From Ceriagrion tenellum (lineage: Eukaryota > Arthropoda > Insecta > Odonata > Coenagrionidae): a stretch of DNA of 64,000 bases. Location of the stretch: NCBI GenBank assembly GCA_963169105.1, contig OY720643.1, positions 128,826,041-128,890,040 on the forward strand, read 5' to 3'. The position numbers and the translations under genes are program-made. Positions 25,001 through 37,000 of the stretch are shown here, one piece after another; the stretch's first letter is position 1, and each line of letters begins with the position of its first letter. Below the pieces are notes generated by a model. That model worked only from the letters and a program-made list of their open reading frames with translations, made no database searches and was not told the origin of the DNA.

Positions 25001-28000
25001 TTGGTCAACTAATATCTACGGATAGAATTAAATCTAATAGATATCTATTAGATGCCTGTAATTAGTGGGTGTTCAAAATTTAACTAAGCAAAATGAATAT
25101 TAAATGCATTAAAGACCGTAATCTGGTTGTCAAGAGAATATGGTATTGTTGATTTCAGGGAACAAATGTGCATGTTTGCAGCTAAAAATGCGATTTTCAG
25201 ACAATTATGAAGTGGAAAAGATAATTGATTGAAAGAATTAAAAACTTCATTCTTTCAAACATTTGATACAAAAATTCGAACCCTCTACCTTGATCGAAAG
25301 TAATTTTTAAAATCAAAAAATGAAACCACTGCACAAAACACAATATGTAGCATAGACCACCAAAGGGCCCCTTTGAGACCTTTTGGGGCCCTGAGATCTT
25401 TTAAGATTAACCTAAAATTTTCTTCCTCCCTTGAACTATTAGTCCGCACAATTTCAGTATGATGGGAATGAAACTAGATTTTTATAAAAGACAGACACAC
25501 AGACAGACAAACATTCTTTTTTATATGTATAGATGTGGTACCGTAATTTCTAATGATAAAGATAGGACCTACAGAAATCTATCATCATCCCAGGTCTCTT
25601 TTATTAGTGCTATACATTTGTAGTCCCTAGTTGTTACATTAGTAGTTGACTTAAAAAATATTCTCATTTAAGTTTGTGGAATCGATTCTTTGGCCATATT
25701 CAGGGTTGATCCATCGTAAAAGCACACTTTTAGTAAAATAGTCTAATGACCATAAAGAATGAAACTATAAATACTTGCGTTCTCCCATTTGATCAGCAAA
25801 CAATATGTAACATAATGCGTGAATATTGCCCCAAAAATAACATTTTCTGAAAGTATTTTTATTACTCGACTCTGTGGCTATGAAGGCTTCCGCTGTGATT
25901 TTAAGATGATACAAGGGTTTTCAGATTCTCCCCTTTTTGTTTCATTCAAGTGGATGACAGTTTTGCCAGCATTTCTGTCACTATGCCAGTAAAATGCCAT
26001 CCATCAGAATGAATCAGTGTGAAAGAAACCTGAAAACCCATTTGAATATGTAGCTGACTTGTGCCAATAGGAGAAGGGTTATATTTACTGCAATATTTTG
26101 TCTGTGATGTGCATCAAATACTGAAATAAGGTTTAATGGTTTCTGAGAAAGATCTGGAATATCTTCTCATGAACTTTTCTTTTTAAAAATGCAAGGTGTA
26201 ATAGAGACTGGAATCTTATTTTGGAAAAGGCATTGGGGTAAAGTATTATCCAGACTGTATTTCTCAACAAAAAGGCCAAACAAGTAAGCATTAGTATTAG
26301 GCAATTTTAAGAGAAATACCCATGAATGTGGCCAGCATGGCTTTAAAGGCTGAATTAGATTTATGTGCTCACCGTGTTGTGCATTGAGTCCTTTGTTTTT
26401 GCACCTAGGTTATTTTGAACCCAATTTGTATCATCACTTACTACAATAAAAGCAAGTGGTCCATCAATTTTCTTCCGGAAGTAGTTCATTGCTTGCCGAA
26501 AGTAGAAAGCAGTTGCAAGAGATTGGTTGTAAACTCTTGGCAGCCACTGAGCAAAATCAGTCCTACGCACATGAACTCCAATGTAAGTTACCTCAGGGAT
26601 TGAGCAATTATTTGATAGTATAATGTCTTTCACCTGAAGAAAAGAATGCATCAATATTATTAAAAATTCTTGTAGCATGTTCCTCTATCTTTTATCTACC
26701 TCAGCATGGTTATTCAAGCGAGGAACTAATCTTACCCTTAAGTGGTGATACGAGTTATGAGAGAGCACTGCAAATTTTAAACTATGAATATTTCCAAATG
26801 GTTATTTTTGAAACATCAATATTAATTCTTATTACCTTTATATATATGTTTAATTAGGATGTAGAATTCTTTCACTTTCTTCAATTTCTATATTTATGTG
26901 GTATTTCTAAGAATAACATTTAATGTTATGAGTAGTCTGTGAGACCTTATGTCACTAAAATGGGAAATCACTACTATACCTTATGCAGGTGGATATGATT
27001 CAGAAAGGGTTAAAAAAGACAACTCTATGGAGTTGTACTTGTCTAATAATAAACAGTGACTTCATTGCATCATTTGTTAGTCACAGAATGTGCATTTCTT
27101 TCTAGTTTTTTTTTTCAATAGCTACTTTCAATAGGATAGAATGGACACTCAAGTTGGTGCTGAGGACACTCACAAAATAAATACTTTTTGTCAGTCACAT
27201 AATTTTCCCAGTTGAAGAGATTTCCAACATGTCAGTAAGTATGGCAACAATTTGTAATAAAAAAGGGGTCGATTGTTCGTTTGTTGAGTCATTATCCTTG
27301 AAACCCTCATAAGACATATGCAGGTCACATCCGTGAGAAGAATGATGGATCCCTTTGAATCCTAAAATTTCACACGCCTACATGATGGAAGACGTGGAAA
27401 AGTCAAACTGCAAATGCCATTCCATCCAGATGCATCAGAAACATATTTTTTGAGCTCATGCTCTCCTTGTTGGCCATTACATATTTTCAACACAACAATT
27501 GGGAAAACAGCTTGTCCTTAGAGATCAGAGCCTCGGAAGTGATTGGTAAATCCAGGCAACTCCTATCTGCCCTGTTTATTGAGCATACCTGCGACAGTGC
27601 TCTCCCTTGTTATGTCAATGCCCATTAGTGCACACCATCCTCTTGCCTTCGTCTTGTCATCTAACATGTCCTCCATAAATGACAGAAACCAGACAAGAGA
27701 GGAGGATAATTTTGGGAAACAGCTAGCAAAGCACAAAGGGTAGAAATGGGAAAATCCTGCCCACTCTAAAGCCAAGGAGCAGCATAAAAGGTTCATGAAT
27801 GATGCGTGAGGGATCTGCGTTCATTCTCCCCCTGCGGAAACGGCACACTACATCTTGCACATCTCCATTCTGAATATCTCCATTGTGTAATCATGGGGAT
27901 AGAGTGGTGAATACATAACTGACCAGATTACACTGATTTCCCATTCATTGCATTATCCAATAAAAAAAACTCCCAAAATTGCTATTCCTTGAGCACCCAA

Positions 28001-31000
28001 ACTTGCATTGATGAAATGCTAATTACCTTCAGGGGTCTAAGCCACCTCAAAACATAATTTTATCCCTGGTAACCCAGCCAAGTTTACTCTGCAAATAAAA
28101 AGCTTGAATGATCCCACAAACAGATATAGATGTAATTTGTATTTGCCCACTGGAAAAGACACTGATGAAATCAGCTACTCCCATTGCTATAGGTATCAAA
28201 GGTCTTATTTTCAACTCCAGTGAATGATGAATGAACTAAGACAATTATAATAAACTAGTTTTTTACTTCAATTTTTTATCCATCATCAGAACATGATTTA
28301 TACTGACAAATTTGTAAATGTAGCTGTAAACAAAATTATATTCCAGTAAGAGACTTAGTTCTGAGAGACATAAGGTCTGCATTAAACTATAAAACTTTCT
28401 GCAAAAGAGTTGATAAATATTAATCTAGTGACAGGTGGCCTGTAAGAGTTATTTGATAATAAATGCATGTCACTGGTTAGGTATGAGCTGGGCATGATAC
28501 TGCTGAGATTACTTTTAGAGGTAACTGTTGTAGTGAAATCAGTTTCAACTGGATGAGGAGACTTCTTCCACTGAGATTCATGGAACTGCAGAACTGGCCA
28601 CATCGTAACTTAAACTGTGTCAACTACTCATGATCAAACAATTGTGTGTTACTCTGTGGAGAGTAGTGGCTTGTGTCTGCACAGATTTACTCCATGGCAT
28701 TGTATGCATGGTACCTGTAAGAAAAACTCACTCCTTAAAACATGCAGGAAATTCACAGTGAAAGACACTTATGGTTACTAGTTGTTTGCTTGGCTTAGTT
28801 GGCTTGAGCATTCAGAACAAACTGTAGGAGTCTGGGTTCAAATTCCATTCCAGGGGAAAGATTTTTTTCACTCTGGATTTCATCCAATTATATTTCAAAC
28901 ACAAACAATGGATGCAAAAAACAAAAGGAAAACAAGTACCCTGGCGAAAACGTGAGCATTTTCTGAGCGTTTAGGAACGCACCACGGAGGTGTTCATGAA
29001 TTGCGAAGAACGCGTTAAGAACACCATCCCAGTGTGTTCTCGAGCGTAAATGTGAACACCATGGAGCGTTCTCAAACACACTACAGAGAGTTTAGCAACG
29101 TTCTCGAGTGTTCGTGAGTCACAATCTTCAGCGTTTCAGAGCGTATATGTGCATTTCAGAACATCCTGTCTAGGGTGTTGAGAGCGCTCATCAACATAAT
29201 GTAACATGCTATAGCGCGTTCCACATTTAGTTGACAGTACAGGCCTTATGGAGTACAGTGTTGCCAAACCTACGCTCCGTCATCCGACATCCTGATGGTT
29301 TAGGCCACCACTCATAACACCGCGCCAAAATGTCAAATTTAAAAAGAAATAATGGAGGCCCTCGATTCATGTCATTCCGATATATATTTGATTCTATATT
29401 ATGCATCGTAAATAGCGGTTATTAAATTCTAAAATTCAATACCACAGCGCGCAATCATAATTTTTATATGTTTATACTGTAAACATGAATTAATCCCATC
29501 ATAAAAGACCATTTAAATATATTTCTTCTGAGTAAAGGAGTAAGAATGAACGTAAGAACTGGTAAATAACTAAATTTAAGTGGTCACGAATATCTTGTTC
29601 TGTTTTACGTTCATTGGATTTTCGTCGCACATCGTCAGCACGCACCTCCGACTCGGGAATCGGGTACGGAAAAATATTGATAGAAATGGAATTATGAAGA
29701 GAAAAGAAATACTATTTGTTAGAATGTGAATGGAAAATTTTATTAGTTTTAATGGAAATTTTTATTGATGGAAGTATTTATTCAGAGAATGTCCCAGGAA
29801 TTTGGGAAAATTCAATTCTGAAGAAGGGGAATTCATTGGTTAATCAATTTGGTTAAATCAAGGGATTTGTACATGAGAAACAACTAACCCAAAGGTGAAA
29901 AGTAGGGCCTACTCTTACCGTTTCACTGTAATTTTTGAACGGAACACTTCATGGGGTAGTGTCTTTGGGGCCTCGAGTAACGAATAATAAAAAATAGTGA
30001 CAGTCGTTGTTTACAATATTTTGTGGATTATTTTCTAGCACCAGTCGAGGCAATCATTCTCCTCAATGAGCTTAATGATCCTGCATATTTTTTGCATGCA
30101 ACAACTATTTCTATTTCCTTGACGCGCAGACGAACACTGAGGAGCATTTCTCATTTCTTTCTTACTCCAAGTCATGTCTGCAAATAGCCTAACATTGATC
30201 TATATCTCTTCTTTGAGCGCAAAATCTTTTTTCACGATAATTTTTAGCTCTCTACATTAATTGTATAGCAATTGTATAAAAATTGTCCCCTTTAATAAGA
30301 ATGATTCGTTTCCCTCTGCAGTCGCATACGCAGGGCCGCCCAGAGGTAGGACAAGTGGGGCAGTTTGCCCCAGCTCAGCGACTTTTGAGCCTTGAAGCCG
30401 CTAAAATAAAAAAAGAGCACTCAATATTTACCATATTCTGTGGAGTAATTTCTATTTTCCATTGAGACAATAAGCAGAAAATGCACAACACTCCTAAAAC
30501 CTCGTTTCCCCTTACCTTACCACAATCGTAACAAACGAGCCATCCCCAATCTGGTTGCCGTATTTTCCTCCTTTCGAGGATTCGCGAGTCTACCGGATTC
30601 CCTTCCACTTGCGACCCTTCTTAAGCCCCCTGCCCATTCCTGCACGTAAGTTGTCCCTAGAGTACTCAGGCCTGAGGTCTGACGTCAAGGTTCTTTTGTA
30701 CATACATTTTTCTTTAGGCGGGTCCCTCCCACTCCTCGCGCAATGGAGCCCACAGGGCCCCACAGGCGGAAACCAAAGGGAAGGACACCGCGGGTGACTT
30801 GACACAGAAGCTATCCCTTTCGTCGAAACCCTATCCAGCTCCCAAGCATTTAATGCAGCCTATTGAAGGGGAAGACGCCAGGCGAAATCCTTGAAAGAAC
30901 AGTAAATTGCCGCTGCTTTCTACTGCCCTTCTCCGGTATTCCAACGATTAATTTTGGAACAACAACGTCCGGCGTGAACATTTATCGCATATCCTCAATT

Positions 31001-34000
31001 ACCTGTTCGAAATTTGCTTTTTTTATATTTTACCAAAACACTTTCAACTTATGCTAGGAGATGAAAAACATCGCCTACAACTAAATGATAGTTTAAGTAT
31101 ACGTAATAATGTTAGCAAAATGATCCACTACCGCCCAAGAATTATTTTCCCCTTGTTTTAAGCAAGCTAAGGTATTTAGATTTACTTCTATTTTTTATAT
31201 TTAAAATTCTAAGACCGATCAAGTGAGAACCTCTCTGGCAAAGTTTCAGGAAAATAATTTGACGCGATGCCAATACACGCATGCTCTAGGAATTATCCTT
31301 GAGTTTTTTTAAAGAGCGGTCCTCTTCATGAGTTGAACTTTTTCAATGAACTTATGTGTCGCATATGATGAGTAATGATGATAAACTCTACGCTTTCAAG
31401 TCTCCATAAATAATTCTTGTCTAAAGCAGATTGTATAATAGCACTGTAATCAGCCGAAACATAAAAAAGATTAACTATTATCGAAACAAAATGCCTCCAT
31501 ACCTTCTTGTTCATGAGTCCGAGAGATATTCCACTCCCTCCATGTAGCGCGATGTGCTCGGCTGTGGCTGTGGCTCGTCCTCCGTTGAAGGAGATGTCGA
31601 CTGAGAGGATGAAGACGATGTCAGACGAATAATTAACTCTTCGATGTCATCTTGCAAATTGTCTGCACGCCACATGTCTTCTTCCACTTTCTTCACGTGC
31701 TCGACATAGTTTTTCCAATTTTCTGAAGTGATGGCATCAAAGCTTTCTGCGATGAGTTTTTCTACCTCTTTCTTCTTAAAAGTGGTGTTCTTCATCCCAA
31801 CGTAATGTTTTACTTTAGCTCAAACCATTTCAATTGGATTCAATTCGCAATGATATGGTGGTAGTCTTAGCACTCTACAGCCGTAGCTCTTCGCTAGTTC
31901 ATCTATCTTAAATTTTTCATATTTTTCCCGTACTTGATTCACCACAAATAAAAGATCTCTTTTCAAGCTGTCCTCATCAAAGCTAATTCCTTTGCTAACC
32001 AACCACTCTTTAGTGGAATTTTTCCTCCAGCTTGTGGTAGGTAAGGATTCCAATTTCCTCGAATGGTATGATGCATTATCTACAACTATAATTGTGCCTT
32101 CGGGTATGTTTGAGAGAAGTGAGTGCTCAAACCAACTCTCATAACACTCGCCATCAACTTCGTCATGCTCATCCATGGTGTTTTTCTTGCATAAAAAAAC
32201 ACATGCTGCTCCCTCTATGAACCCTTTCTCCGTCCCTGCATGTATAATTGCAAAGCGTCCACCTCGGGAGGTGGGGGCCTTCAGCCCGGTTGTAAGTCCA
32301 GAAAGAAAAGCCTGACGAGGAGTTTCTATTTTTTTGTCGCGCCAAGTCATGTTCAATGTTTGTCCGACATTGATCCAAGTTTCGTCTGTGAAAACAATGA
32401 CCCTTCGTTCACAACGATATTGTTTTAGCTGCCTTAAATAATTATGTCGCCAACGAATAATATCGTCCCTTTCAAGTAAAATGCTTCTTTTTCCCCTGCG
32501 TTCGTACACAAAACCTATGTCAACAAGAAGGCGATATAATGTAGTCCTCTTGAAATTTGGAAGATCTTTGTCCATTTTGACTGAGCTTAAAATAGATTTT
32601 AAAGTCGGAGGAATATTTTTCATGAAAAATTCATGCACTTTCCTTCGAACTCTAGATCTCACAAAATCGTCGTAAATCAACGCTCTCGAATTCTTGTAAG
32701 TCTTTCTAACTTTTTTAGTCTTTGAAGGTGTCACTAATGGACCACGGGACGCTTCCTTTCTCACTCTGTAGATAGTGGACTGTGAGCAGCCAGTTGCCTT
32801 CGAAGTTTCACGGCAGGCTTCAGTTATACTGAGGGATTTGTTGAAGTATGAGAAGACGTTGAACACCAGCTCTCTTTCACGGCTTCTCAGCTTCCCCCCT
32901 TTTCTCCTCCTCTTCGCATCGGACATGGTGATAGGGCACCTTACAGCAGATATTGATGAAAAATACTCCACAGCTCTGATAAACAAAGCAGACTACACAC
33001 CACTTGTTCACTCAAAAAATCCTACAAGAAACTGAACGTCCTCGCTAATTCTTTTCCTAGCCCCTTCCGCTGGGGTTGCTTCCCGTGCAGATGTTTTATG
33101 GCACCCTATTAACGGAACTTCTGGAAAAACCTACAGTGCCCTTTTCCTTAAGGGCTTACACCGACGAGGAATGCCCCTCGTGCGGATTATGGAATAATTT
33201 CTTTCATGTTTCCAACGGCAAGACTCGTAAAGGCGAAATTTGCGTCTTATTTCAAAGCCGTCAAAAGGTGCATGGGATAGGCTTTGTTAGGATGATGATA
33301 GGATGTCATTGTCGTGAAATATAAATATTTCTAATACAACGTATGAGTACTCTCCTTAAAAAACATCTAACGAAGAATTACATGCATTTTAGTATGCATT
33401 CATATAAATATATAAATCCCGTTTTCCACCGAATAATCTGCCGTCTGCGCTGTGGAAGTTAGCAAGATAGCAAGCAGCGCGCCTTGGCGGTACCGTGGCG
33501 CGCTGCTTGTTGTCTTGCGTAGCTCCGAAATAATTTTTCTAAAGATCAAAACGTTATAGCTTTCTTCACAATTGAGATAACTAAATGATTTTTTCACTAA
33601 AAACAAATTAATAGTTTTCTTCAAATTTTATACGCAGGATATACGGACCTAAAACTTAAGGAACGTAAGTTAGCAGGCGATTACTTTTTACCTTACAAAA
33701 ACCAAACTTTTTTGTCCTTAAGATATTTACATCAGTATAACAAAATTTCAGCTCAATTAAATTCTAACTAATGTACATCATTATTGAAATAAAAAGAATA
33801 CGGAACGTTTTGCATAAGTTTCAATCCAGTATGAAGAACTGTTTGCCCACACTTGAGTGAAGAAGACAAAGTCAAAAGAGCCGCGTTTGTTGCGTAAATT
33901 AATGAAAATATTTTTTATAACTTTTATTATAACTTTTATGGAAAAACTATTACGACCAGTAAATGTAGCGTGTCTCTTTGCATTAAAAGAGATGATGATA

Positions 34001-37000
34001 AATTGGATAGTGCAATATTAATTTTTCTGCTGCTGTTGGCAACAGCGCATCTCCAGCCTTATGGGGATTAACATGGGAAACGAATCTCCATAAGAGCCCA
34101 TACTGTCAACTAAATGTGGAACGCACTTTAGTGTGCATCGATCGGAACGTTAGGCACTCATCTTGGGATTTGGTAATTTGTCATAATAAAATTATTTTTA
34201 TAAAAAAATTTTGTGCCCTTTAAGACCTTTGAAGCTATTACTTCATTTCTTCGTATAACAGTGAACATTGACATCAAATAAATTCTTGCTGGCTAGGGGA
34301 ATCAAACCAACGACCTTTCACTCAATAATCCTACACTCTACCACTACGCTATTTCATATCTAGAAGGAACCTGTGCATGTTATGCTTTATAAAGAATGTA
34401 GTCGCTTCGTTAGAAATGACTCTGCTCCAAGTACGCGTATTCAACATAGCTGACGTTTATGCTGATTTTAGGCTGATGATTCTTAAGCTTCATATCTGAC
34501 ATCAGGGACGCTTATACAGCTTTTCTTTATAGGACATTATTATTGGCGTTCTAATATACATTATTTCGAAGTAGAATTAAGAAAGAAATAAGATTGCACC
34601 AATTTTCATGCCGTGTTAGGCCACACTATGGATATCACTCACTTTAGTCAACTATAGACAACTGGACATCCTTTTTAACTTTATTAATAATTTGCATCCA
34701 GCCGTAGCTTTTACTCGTGAACTGGAGTGTAACCGTTCAATCAATTTCTTAGACTTGACTATCTCCCTTGAAGAAGGGAGGCACCATTTTTCAATTTTCC
34801 GCAAACCCACCTATACCGACCATGTCATACCTGCTGATTCCAGACACCCTTACTCGCAAAAACTTTCCACTTTTCACCCCCTCATTAACCACCTTTTCAA
34901 CATTCCCCTGAACGACTCAGAGTTTGAAAAAGAAACCCGAACCATCAAACAGATTGCAGTGAATAACGGCTATCCCCTCTGCCCCTCTGCTCGTGCACCT
35001 CCTCCCACACCGGCTGGACGTGGTGGAGGACAAGATGGAGGTGAGCGCCTTTGTTCATATAAACCCCCGCCGATTCCAGTGGATTCTTTGTAGACTGGGT
35101 AGCTCGGTGGTCTGAGCAGTGGACGCGACATCGTGCGCGCGACGTCAACTGCGTGGTCTATGCTGCTGCCAAAATAATGGCCAACTCCCAAAAACCCACC
35201 TCTTGGGAGGACAAAGCGGCAAAACGGCTTGAACAGTTGGAGGGCAAGATCACGCTGGCGAAACGGCAGGCTTCGAGGATTCAGTATGTGAATTCAATAT
35301 GTGAAAAGTGGAATACATCACATCTGGGCGGGCTTTCACACCCAAAGTCCGGTGCATAGGACGCAGCCTCAGATTTCACCATCAAACACTGAACAAGAAC
35401 GTGCTGCTTACCATTAAGCAGCACGCGATATCTGGCACTCACCACTGCCCGGAAAAAGCTCCTGAAGAGGAATAAGGCCGTGAGGGAGAACTCAACCTTC
35501 CTCCTTCACCCGTCCCGTCTCTTTCGACCACCTCAGTCTGCCGTCGAATCTCTGCCGTCCAAGAGGTCGAACGTTTCTGGAAGGATATCTATGAAACGTC
35601 GAAGCCATTCAACGGAGACACTCCGGCCATAGGCTTCTTTAAAAAGTTTTGTGACCGCCACCTACATGATGTAAACGGACCTCTTTCAGTCACAGAGAGT
35701 GACGTGAATAAGGCTTTCTCTGGAAAGAAGAATTTCTCGACTCCAGGAATGGATGCCGTGAATAACTTCTGGTGGAAGAATTTCACTTCCACCCACTAAC
35801 ACCCCGCCAGAATCTTCATGTCCTTTCTCTCGGATAGAGAAGAAATTCCACCGAGGCTGACTTAGGGACGCACAGTTCTAATACCTAAGAAGGGAGACTT
35901 GTCCAATCCTAAGAACTACCGCCTTGTGACCTGCCTCAACACTGTATATAAGGCGATGGGTAGATGAGGAGTATTGAGTTGACGGATGTGCCCATGTTTT
36001 GACCAGAATTGGCCCGAATTGACCCTCCATGTGGCCCCTGATTCGATGACGTACTCCGGCAGATCGCACGGCGTCTACCCGGCAAGGGAGCCAGGGAGAC
36101 ACCTAATCCCAAATCTTTGGGCAACGGGCTCTTCCGGTTCTCAAAGATGTGCGGTAGGTTTTTCGCGAAAGCGAGACCGACGTCTACTCGTCTCTGTTGT
36201 TTGGGTAACCAAACTAATACGAGCACTTCGGGGAGGCGGAGGCCGAATTGAGGTCCTTTTCACCTCAATCCGCCTCATTGGTGTCGGCCTCGAAGGGGTT
36301 GTGGCTCGCTAACTTTCCCTTCCCTTTCCCTTTCCTTTTTCCCACTACCACTCACGTTCGGATATAAACGAAAGCTTCTTGCCGAGCCGGAGGTAGTTAC
36401 CCCGCGGGAGTAGATGCCCGAATCCTCTACATATAAGGCGCTCACCTCCATCTTGTCCTCCACCACGTCCAGCCGGTGTGGGAGGAGGTGCACGAGCAGA
36501 GGGGCTCAAAGCGTATAATCGCGGGATGTAAGGGCAATCTGCTCATTGATAGGTGTTTATGCCAGGATTCTATCCAGCGCAAGCGTAACCAATCAATTGC
36601 CTGGGTGGACTACAAGAAGGCATTTGAAACCACTTCACATGAGCTCATTATAGCCATGTTGAAGTTGATGAAAGTCCACCCAGAGGTTGTGTCCAGCATC
36701 CAACGCCTGTTACCGACCGCAGGCAAGCAGTCGGTTTCCACAGAGTAACTTACCACCGCAGCGTTTTCCAAAGCAATAGCTTGAGCCCCTTGCTGTTCTG
36801 TATTTCACTCCTATCTCTCTCGCTAAGGCTGCGACAAGGGAAAGGATACATGTGCGGTGTGCCAGGAGACAGAAAGCATGAGGTCATCCATTTATTTTAT
36901 ATGGAGGACCAGAAGCTCTACGCTTCCAACGCAAACGACCTTTGCGTGGCCCTGGTCACCGTACTCGAGTAAAGTTAGGCTAGAGGGATGGAGTTCGGAG

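Larger units (their letters stand above)
29208..34132. mobile_element. Block bounded by ~40-bp terminal inverted repeats, with DD82E transposase inside
   Basis: The left repeat 29216-29253 (GCGTTCCACATTTAGTTGAC then AGTA and CTTATGGAG) is matched in reverse complement by 34086-34124. The match extends weakly outward (CTATAGC versus CTAAAGT) and a TGTTGCCAA word recurs inside both ends (29259 and about 34044). The block is about 4.9 kb and contains one transposase of the IS630/Tc1/mariner group. Whether the repeats are that transposon's own ends is an inference. About 2.2 kb left and 1.1 kb right of the gene are non-coding. Confidence 0.6.

Noticed and set aside
28788..28860. Functional tRNA gene on the plus strand
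   Set aside because: Box A and B fit, but no acceptor stem of seven pairs can be formed.
34283..34357. Functional tRNA gene on the minus strand
   Set aside because: Promoter boxes are present but T-stem and acceptor pairing fail.
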